DNA of 64,000 bases from Xiphias gladius. Lineage: Eukaryota > Chordata > Actinopteri > Istiophoriformes > Xiphiidae. Both the position numbers and the translations under genes were made by a program. The DNA is taken from NCBI RefSeq assembly GCF_016859285.1, contig NC_053404.1:18635105-18699104 (forward strand). Direction: 5' to 3'. The first letter of the stretch is position 1. Every line of letters begins with the position of its first letter. Under the pieces are notes generated by a model. The model was not told where the DNA came from. It made no database searches and was given only the letters and a program-made list of their open reading frames with translations. Below, piece after piece: positions 58,601 to 64,000 of the stretch.

Positions 58601-60602
58601 GAAAACACCAGAAGTAAACGTGTGCACATTGAGACAAGTAAATGACAGTGAAAGCTGATTCAGATAAAGTCTACATTAAGAAGGTAGAAAAGTTTAGAGC
58701 AGCTTTCCGACACTGCTGCTAGAGAGTGCTGGAGAGACCAGGGACGTGGATCACATCACTCCAGTTCTCGGGTCTCTGCGCTGGTTTCCTGTGTGTCAAT
58801 GAATTAACTTTAAAATACTACTGTTGGATTTATAGAGCACTGAATGATCCAGGGCCAAAATACATCTCTAATCTGCTCTAAGGAAGGTGTAAGTTCACTG
58901 CATGTCACACGGTGCGAGAGGGGTCCACTAAAATCTTTGCAATCGTTGCAATCTTTCTCAGATTATAAGATGAACACGTGTTATATCGCAGCATTATGAT
59001 GTAAACAGATAATGTTTTTTAAAATGCAGCAAAACAATGGACACGCTTTGGCCATAGTGCTGACACATCGCAAGGTATTCTTCTTTGCCCATAAATGTTT
59101 TTTTTTTTGTTTTGTTTTTTTAAATTAAATAAAAACGCACCCTCTTAAACTTTATCAGAAATCGCATTGTGTAAAGGAGCCTTTTATGTCTCCAGAGTCA
59201 AAACAAAATTTGCATCATTTATCTGGAACAAACTCTAAGAAAACTTGAGGTCTTCTCAAAATCTCTTAAAATCGAGGCTTAAATTGTTTCTGTTTGGAGC
59301 TGCCTTTTAAAAAAAAAATAAATGAAGGATGGTCTTGCACTGCAAAGCAATTTTAATACTCCTATTAATCCATTTGATTCAATATTTAATTCTATTTATG
59401 TACGTCATTTTTATATTCCCTCGTGTTTCTTTTATATCTTGTATTAATGCCTTTATGTGTTTTATGTACAGTTCTTGTTGCCTTGTTGTCAAAAAGTCCT
59501 ACATCCTACTTCACTAGGAGGAGTAAGTTTTAACTAGTATGGTATGGTACTAGTAATGCTTAAATATGAGAAACAGCATCACTGGAATGCAATGGAGTCC
59601 AATTTTTCAGGCTGGTCCCAAATTATGTCATTTATTTACAATAATTCTTCCAAAGTTTCTGCGTTTATTTTCAAAATCATACCGTGTATTGTATTGTGTG
59701 CATCATCTGAAATGAACTGTCGATTTACCCATTAGACAGCAACAATTTTAACAACCGATTAATTGTTTAAGTAACTTTTTAGGTGAAAATGTCAAAACAA
59801 TTCGTCGGTACCAGGTTCTGAATGTGAAAATTTAATAATAATGACTGTTTTGTTAGTTAACTTAATATTTTTGGATTCTGGACTGTTGTTTGAACAAAAC
59901 AAGACATCTAAAGCTAGTAACGCAGGTTTGGAGAAATTGTAATGGGCCTCTTCATACACTAAACAATCAATCAAGAAAATAACTGGCAAATTAAATCAGA
60001 AATAGAGATAATTGTTAGTTGCAGGCCTAAAATCATGACTGGTTGTCATAAAAACACACATAAAAGATGACAATGAGCATGACCTACCAGTAACAAATAT
60101 CATCAGGATTCCCAGGGCCAGGTAGCAAATATTACGCCAGTTCTGATGCAGAAGTGCTGGCCTGTAGCTCGGAGAGCCCCCCGCCTGCCCCTCGACCTCC
60201 ACGGCATCATCTGTGGCATCGTCGGAAAGTTTGACCTCAACGTGGCTCTCGCCGTCATCCATCGGCTGCAGGGTGAACCTGCTGTACCGCTCGCTTTTAA
60301 TCTGGAGTGAGAAAAACAAAGATAGTGGAAGATACGAGTGAAAACTATAAAACAGAAGCTGCAGGGGAAGATGGGCGGGTAAGTCCTTACTAAAGGACCA
60401 AATTTATTTTGAATTGTTACAGTTTTTAGTTTCAGCTACTGCAAAATGGATCAAGACATTGTACTGTCTACTCTACCTGCTCAATCACATAATAAACAAC
60501 ATGTAAAAATGCGTAAAACATCACCTCAAAATGTGAATAGCAAACACTCACCACGTTGTTAAACGCGGACCTCACTCGATCCATTGTTGCTGTAGTTGTC
60601 AT
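48970..60602 (-). CDS. tfrc: Transferrin receptor 1, complete
   Basis: Type II membrane homodimer that imports iron-loaded transferrin by clathrin endocytosis. The 18 coding exons are 60552-60602, 60088-60301, 57940-58129, 56839-56976, 56064-56148, 55486-55608, 55252-55347, 54993-55132, 53795-53964, 53554-53673, 52326-52411, 52172-52235, 52010-52077, 51855-51922, 51074-51164, 50509-50736, 50025-50174 and 48970-49182. They sum to 2295 nt, 764 aa plus TAA (human 760 aa), with all phases consistent. Layout: cytoplasmic tail with internalisation motif YSRF (23-26), one transmembrane helix (about 74-95), stalk, apical (PA) domain, M28-peptidase-like domain, and helical dimerisation domain ending [10 protein letters not shown]. 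Sequons at Asn316 (NHT) and Asn375 (NIT). Odd points: RGS (660-662) replaces human RGD, and the stalk has no cysteine. Start: [14 protein letters not shown]; Met7 aligns with human MDQARSAF, so either Met could serve. Expression is likely iron-regulated through the 3'UTR IREs. Teleosts have tfr1a/tfr1b; I cannot tell which this is. Confidence 0.97.
49290..49540. repeat. Dispersed repeat family F copy 1 (tfrc intron)
   Basis: Contains GAAAGCTGGCATTGAATGCT, TAGGTAGAGTCCTTGTACAG and TTAGTATCGGTACAGAAATT, matched by the copy at 51285-51620. Class unknown. Confidence 0.55.
50025..50174 (-). CDS. tfrc: tfrc coding exon 17: transferrin-binding helical region
   Basis: 150 nt, phase 0-0. Encodes [20 protein letters not shown] then [14 protein letters not shown] aligns with human ARGDFFRA, giving RGS for RGD. 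Ends NDRIMR. Confidence 0.96.
50509..50736 (-). CDS. tfrc: tfrc coding exon 16: start of helical domain
   Basis: 228 nt, phase 0-0, donor CGG|GTCGGT (weak). Encodes [12 protein letters not shown] (human YLGTTMDTYKEL), [16 protein letters not shown] and [10 protein letters not shown]. Confidence 0.94.
51074..51164 (-). CDS. tfrc: tfrc coding exon 15
   Basis: 91 nt, phase 2 to 0. Encodes [20 protein letters not shown] then SISFHF, matching human AAFPFLAYSGIPAVSFCF in the protease-like domain. Confidence 0.95.
51285..51620. repeat. Dispersed repeat family F copy 2 (tfrc intron)
   Basis: Contains GGTACTGAAAGCTGGCTTGA, TTTAGGTAAAGCACTTGTGC and ATCGGTACCGAAAATCAAG. Same family as 49290-49540. Confidence 0.55.
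51855..51922 (-). CDS. tfrc: tfrc coding exon 14
   Basis: 68 nt, phase 0 to 2. Encodes [20 protein letters not shown] then AN. Confidence 0.92.
52010..52077 (-). CDS. tfrc: tfrc coding exon 13
   Basis: 68 nt, phase 1 to 0. Encodes [20 protein letters not shown], equivalent to human NFKVSASPLLYTLIEKTM. Confidence 0.94.
52172..52235 (-). CDS. tfrc: tfrc coding exon 12
   Basis: 64 nt, phase 0 to 1. Encodes [20 protein letters not shown], equivalent to human [20 protein letters not shown]. Confidence 0.94.
52326..52411 (-). CDS. tfrc: tfrc coding exon 11
   Basis: 86 nt, phase 1 to 0. Encodes [20 protein letters not shown] then VGATEWLE, the conserved TfR1 [17 protein letters not shown] block. 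Confidence 0.96.
53554..53673 (-). CDS. tfrc: tfrc coding exon 10, acceptor behind a TG repeat
   Basis: 120 nt, phase 1-1, so it could be skipped in frame. Encodes [19 protein letters not shown] then VHEMVEN (human [19 protein letters not shown]). The acceptor GACTGCAG is preceded by about 32 nt of TG repeat in place of a normal pyrimidine tract. Confidence 0.95.
53682..53714. repeat. CA microsatellite abutting a tfrc acceptor
   Basis: About 16 AC units directly upstream, in transcript sense, of tfrc coding exon 10. Confidence 0.95.
53795..53964 (-). CDS. tfrc: tfrc coding exon 9
   Basis: 170 nt, phase 2 to 1. Encodes [29 protein letters not shown] (NIT sequon) and [15 protein letters not shown], matching human KILNIFGVIKGFVEP. 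Confidence 0.95.
54993..55132 (-). CDS. tfrc: tfrc coding exon 8
   Basis: 140 nt, phase 0 to 2. Encodes [20 protein letters not shown] then FPP-Q-SSGLP-IP-QTI. Very close to the human block, including the NHT glycosylation site (human Asn317). Confidence 0.97.
55252..55347 (-). CDS. tfrc: tfrc coding exon 7
   Basis: 96 nt, phase 0-0. Encodes [20 protein letters not shown] and ALYGH, part of the apical (PA) domain. Confidence 0.95.
55486..55608 (-). CDS. tfrc: tfrc coding exon 6, GC donor and TG-repeat acceptor
   Basis: 123 nt, phase 0-0. Encodes [20 protein letters not shown] and [13 protein letters not shown] (human RAGKITFAEK). The donor is CAG|GCATGT, a GC donor; a GT four bases later would break the frame. 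The acceptor TACGTAG follows about 68 nt of TG repeat. Skipping would delete 41 residues in frame. Confidence 0.93.
55613..55680. repeat. Long CA microsatellite (about 34 units) abutting a tfrc acceptor
   Basis: AC on the plus strand, hence UG in the tfrc pre-mRNA, ending only a few bases before the splice acceptor of coding exon 6. Confidence 0.95.
55742..55812 (-). mobile_element. Short LINE/SINE 3'-tail fragment
   Basis: GCAATTTTATTTGTATAGCAC and AATTCAAAGTTCTTTATG are the inverse of common fish LINE/SINE ends. Only a fragment remains, in a tfrc intron. Confidence 0.45.
56064..56148 (-). CDS. tfrc: tfrc coding exon 5
   Basis: 85 nt, phase 2 to 0. Encodes [20 protein letters not shown] then YSAPGKVQ, matching human GGYVAYSKAATVTGKLV at the apical-domain start. 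Confidence 0.93.
56839..56976 (-). CDS. tfrc: tfrc coding exon 4
   Basis: 138 nt, phase 2-2. Encodes [20 protein letters not shown] and [13 protein letters not shown] (human VWRDQHFVKIQVKD). Confidence 0.93.
57430..57625. repeat. Degenerate short tandem repeat (ACAAAGAGACACAAAA-like)
   Basis: Loose repetition of AGACAnAAAAnnAC(T/C)A units in a tfrc intron. A decayed minisatellite; AT-rich antisense frames over it are not genes. Confidence 0.5.
57940..58129 (-). CDS. tfrc: tfrc coding exon 3: membrane exit and stalk
   Basis: 190 nt, phase 1 to 2. Encodes [20 protein letters not shown] then a second EPGNA copy, [20 protein letters not shown] and LR. The stalk carries no cysteine, unlike human (Cys89/Cys98). 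A 15-bp unit is directly duplicated at 58054-58083. Confidence 0.93.
58690..59510 (+). pseudogene. LINE 3'-end relic (L2-like), interrupted
   Basis: GATCACATCACTCCAGTTC and CTGCGCTGGTTTCCTGTGTG correspond to the H-ITPVL-SL-W-PV motif of LINE ORF2 C-termini, followed by an [12 protein letters not shown] reading. A second block near 59205-59290 reads as F-IWNKL...LK-FLF. Stops and an AT-rich interruption break it. Lies in a tfrc intron, antisense to the gene. Confidence 0.6.
59719..60030. mobile_element. TIR-type repeat family A copy
   Basis: Starts ACAGCAACAATTTTAACAAC and ends GAGATAATTGTTAGTTGCAG; contains ACCGATTAATTGTTTAAG. Intronic in tfrc, opposite orientation to the 35774 copy. Confidence 0.55.
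60088..60301 (-). CDS. tfrc: tfrc coding exon 2: cytoplasmic tail and TM
   Basis: 214 nt, phase 0 to 1. Encodes [20 protein letters not shown] with the YSRF endocytosis signal (human YTRF), an acidic stretch, and [18 protein letters not shown], the signal-anchor helix. Confidence 0.96.
60552..60602 (-). CDS. tfrc: tfrc coding exon 1 (start)
   Basis: 51 nt of CDS. The acceptor TCTTTAG lies one base before the ATG, so the 5'UTR is mostly in an upstream exon. Encodes [17 protein letters not shown]. Donor GTG|GTGAGT. Confidence 0.93.
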
Positions 60603-62465
60603 TCTAAAGACAGAGAGTGAAAGGAGGAAACGAGGTTGTGAGCGGCAAATTAGGAGTGCACCTGCAGAAGGGAAAGATGAAAGCTCTGCTTTTCGGTGAG
60701 CTCTGCAGGGTGGTGTGGGTTTTCACTGTAAACAGGCTTATTTCCTGAGGCAAAAACCTAAACTGGACCGACAGGATTAAAAACCTTATTTTATAAACAG
60801 CACACTGCATGTGTACTGTGTGTGTTAATCTGTGTGTGTTTAGTCTAACATGAGTGATAAGACTGCTATTTTGCTGCACTGTATTAGGGTGTCTCTCCTT
60901 CCAATATCTTCACAAATGTGAAGATTTGCTGGTTTACTTAGTCTTAGAACTGTTGGTCGGAAAAAATCAGGGTGGTTTAACCCCCGGGTAATTTCCTGCG
61001 GGAAACCCTGTGATCATATAATGTATTCATGATACAGTATCATTAACCTTTTAAAATACCATCCCGCCCATGGGATGCGTGGACCCTGGGGGCGCTACTT
61101 AAGGTGTGTTTTCGTCTCTACTAGACTCAACCTTGACGAATTATATGTTCTTTGAAAGCTCAAAGTCTCCTGATTCTGTCTGTCTGTCTCTTTCAGGATC
61201 CCCATATCACCACAACAGCTGTTGACACAGAATGGGTTTAAACTTGTGGCTATTGCTCCAAAGTGTTTTCCACAGAAAAAGGCATAACTACAGGCCGTCT
61301 ATTCCTTTGTTTTTGCCACTGTGACTTTGGTTCAGTAAGACCAGGGTTATGACTGTAATCAAAAGGGTTGAGCAAGCAGGAGCATTTTATTTTGGGTACA
61401 TTACTTTCAGGCTCGTGCACGAAAACAGGAGTGTCTGTTAAGGGGTTAATGGTCAATAAACAATGCTGAATCATCAATTAGGCATACTCCTGACCATTTA
61501 AAAAAAAATTTATGAACTGGGCAACAAATGCAGGCAACTAAATCTAAAAAACTAAATTTTTAAATGTCTCAAATGACATCAAATAACTGGACTTCACCTT
61601 CACTTGACACATACGTACTCACTGATCACAACACAGATATTACCCGGTAAGCATGACCTTTCCACCTAACAAATAATGTTTACTTTTTGGTTCATTTATA
61701 AACATGCCAGATCAACGTTCATTGTCGTTTCAGGTGCGACTGCTTCCTTATACTGTAGATGGAGACTGGTGCAACGTGCACTAAGCCTGCCAGTTAATCA
61801 TACTGCATCCTTATTACTGAAATGAAGCAGGAGACAGCTATTGTTTCTTCCTTCCTTAAAAAGATTTTTTTTATATATTTATTTATTTTATTTTTTAAAA
61901 TATATATATTTATATATATTTATATAGGGAAATTGCAAAACCGGAGAAGTGAAACCAGTTTGTCAACGCTATGATTCACCGTGGCAACAGATAAATAAAG
62001 AGCAGAGCCTCCATTATAATCCTGTGAAACTAGAAATATTAATGTGTGACAATGCACATTTATCTTTAAACACCGGCAGCTGCAGTGAAAGAGCCCGAGT
62101 TAGGGTTAACACTATCACATTCGATTCAGCTTAGGCGCAGACTTGAATTTCCTTAATGGGTGATGAAGCTGGAATCCTACTGCAGCTATGTTACACTAAA
62201 TTTTAAATTATATTTTTTCAGCAGTAACATGATGGGGACAAAGTGTTGTTGGCAGCAGGAGATGAAATCAAACAGTTAAGACTTAAGTTTATTAATAGAC
62301 ATATGACTGTAACATATAGTTTAATTTTTAGACGTCTATTTTACATTTAAAAAACTTGCTCAACAGCATGTTTTATATAATATATATTGTGTTATAGTTC
62401 AAAATGTAGTCAATTTAAAACATAGTAACTGAAATGTTGTTAAAACAAGTTAGGAATACACTCAC

Positions 62466-62560
62466 CAAGGCCAAACTGGTTTCATTTAGATGACAGCGAG
62501 CTCCGTGCACTCCGTGTGGTCTCCCCAGTCAGCAGATCTGGATCCAGTAGAACGTCCACA
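62466..62560 (-). promoter_or_regulatory. Possible alternative tfrc first exon
   Basis: mRNA-strand sequence ends GGCCTTG followed by GTGAGTGT, and a TTTATAAC box lies just upstream near 62570-62577. No known homology; purely signal-based. Confidence 0.25.
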
Positions 62561-63581
62561 GAGTCGCAGTGTTATAAAGACAGAAAGTGTATAGACTTTA
62601 TGCTGAGCTGAAGATGAGACAGAGATCGTTGTCTCTGTGTTTACACGTCCTGTTCCTGGAACAGGAAAATCTGGGTTTCCCCTCGACTCAGGGTTAAGAA
62701 AACTCAAGAGTTTTCACTAAACCTGCTTTCTACAATACAGCCCAGAGCCTTAAAAGCTCAGTCATGCCACGTCTCTCAAAAGACTTGTTTTTCTTAGTTG
62801 AACAGGATCAAAAACACTTCCTTGTGGAGTTTTTGCTATTTACAGCCATCGGGCAGGGCAGTATTAGCTATATGAGAGGCAACAAGAAATTTCAGTACAG
62901 ATATTTAAGGGATCCTTATTGAAAACGTTTGTTCACGCTGAAGGCTTTAAATATTGTAAATATCACAAATATATATTTGTACGTTTTTTTTTAAGACCCT
63001 ATCAGTATCGACCTCAAAAATCCAGTACCAGTCGAGTTCCATTACTGATCCTTTTAGTCACCATGTGGGCCAGTCATACTACTCAATAAAACGTTACAAG
63101 TTACATTTCTATCAAGTGCAAAACCTATTTACTACCTGTCATTTATTTGAAAACTTAAAAATAAATGAATGAATAGTGTTTAAACGGGGCTAAATAAACC
63201 TTTGGGGAGTGGTTACACGACGTTGCATCATGCCATGACTCCACATGAAAACTCTCCCTCGATTAGAAAGGTGCAATTCACATTTAGAGTTTTTACATGT
63301 CTGACCAGATACTATTATTATTATTATTATTATTAACAACATTATTTTAGCTTAGAGGGGAGAATTTAGTATTTGGGGGTAAGAATACTGCTCCATACTC
63401 ACTCATTTGCAAACCAGGAGACGAAGCAAGAAAAAAAAAAACCCAGAAATTTTATATTGAAACAAACAGTCAAACATGTCGCCGATAAATAACTATAATG
63501 TGGATTTTTTTTTTCTTTCTTTCTTTCTTTAGACGAAACGCGGTTTCATATGTTACGGGCGGAAGAACAGGGGGGTCATTA

Positions 63582-63603
63582 GTAGCATCATTAATGATGC
63601 TAC
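63582..63603. other. Perfect 22-bp palindrome
   Basis: GTAGCATCATT followed by its exact inverse complement, with no loop. Lies about 180 bp into tfrc intron 1, close to the CpG-rich 5' region. Could be a dimeric homeodomain-type site (ATTAAT centre); function unknown. Confidence 0.8.
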
Positions 63604-63660
63604 AAATCTAGTAAGCTAGTAGGCAAAGCGTCCCTCCCTCGTTTCTGCTCCGCCGCGACT

Positions 63661-64000
63661 CGATGGGGTGGGGGGGGGGGGGGGGTAGAACTGGCCTAGA
63701 GGTCAAAGCAGCCAAACAACAGGACACGACAAGCTAAACTGTTGCGGGGCAAATGCGCGGCGGACGGCGGACAACTCACCTTGCCGTTCTCGCACCTGTC
63801 TGCCCGGCTCACTCGGCGTCCATATAACGTTCGTAGCGCTTCCGCCCTCCCGTGATTGCGCCGTCGGCCACGTGACTCCAAAGGTAACACCCACCCGCTC
63901 GTGAGGATTCGGTCGTTCGGGGGCGGGCGAGGCGACCCCGAGCAACGGGACTCCGGTGTGCGTCACCGTCGCCCTTCCTCTAATGTCATAAGCAGCGCTG
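63661..64000 (-). promoter_or_regulatory. tfrc: CpG-rich region: likely tfrc promoter and 5'UTR exon
   Basis: CpG-dense and continuing to the window edge. A strong donor GGCAAG|GTGAGTTG on the minus strand at 63780 ends a plausible 5'UTR exon in the position expected for tfrc. An ETS-like GGCGGAAGCG lies at about 63837-63846 and an E-box CACGTG at 63869-63874; mammalian TFRC is a MYC and HIF target, which fits but does not prove use. The TSS is not determined. Confidence 0.55.

Larger units (their letters stand above)
60604..63779 (-). other. tfrc: tfrc first intron
   Basis: Mostly AT-rich unique sequence, with an ATT run (63313-63335). A minus-strand stretch at 62463-62560, bounded by a GTGAGT-type donor and preceded by TTTATAAC, could be an alternative 5'UTR exon or promoter. 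A 22-bp palindrome lies at 63582-63603. Confidence 0.5.

Overview
This is vertebrate, almost certainly teleost (percomorph-type) genomic DNA. It has interrupted genes with GT-AG introns, long CA/TG microsatellites, many dispersed fish repeats, an L2-type LINE relic and one exactly 500-base assembly gap (18501-19000). Three protein-coding genes are visible. All lie on the minus strand, so transcription runs from high to low coordinates.

(1) 3964-14164: two internal exons of a teleost multiple-tissue (TMT) opsin, a light-sensing GPCR. Its first exon is not seen upstream (it may lie in the gap), and its last exon probably lies before base 1. (2) 20910-38065: a complete tnk2 (activated CDC42 kinase, ACK1). 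I rebuilt 19 coding exons with consistent phases: SAM, tyrosine kinase, SH3, CRIB, clathrin box, proline-rich Mig6-like region and C-terminal UBA, 1054 aa with the long N-terminus. (3) 48970-60602: a complete transferrin receptor 1 gene (tfrc). 18 coding exons splice in frame to 764 aa, with a 5'UTR exon proposed at the CpG-rich right edge. tnk2 and tfrc are also neighbours, in the same orientation, in human 3q29, so this block is old.

The most unusual part is the tfrc 3'UTR (about 46302-48969). Read on the mRNA strand it holds eight iron-responsive-element (IRE) hairpins, where mammalian TFRC has five. The increase comes from a nearly identical tandem triplication, period about 660 bp, of the linker between IRE-B and IRE-C, with an IRE at every junction. 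One further IRE has an intact stem but a CAGCG loop. The receptor also has RGS where human TFRC has the transferrin-binding RGD, a stalk without cysteines, and two in-frame cassette-type exons whose acceptors sit directly behind long TG repeats. One of these also uses a GC donor.

In iron physiology, IRP proteins bound to the 3'UTR IREs would stabilise tfrc mRNA when iron is low. TNK2 acts in clathrin-mediated receptor trafficking, but its adjacency to tfrc is conserved synteny and not evidence of a shared pathway. Intergenic DNA (38066-46301) and the large introns hold mostly repeats, a likely tnk2 CpG promoter near 42840-43080, and a few hairpins or palindromes of unknown role.
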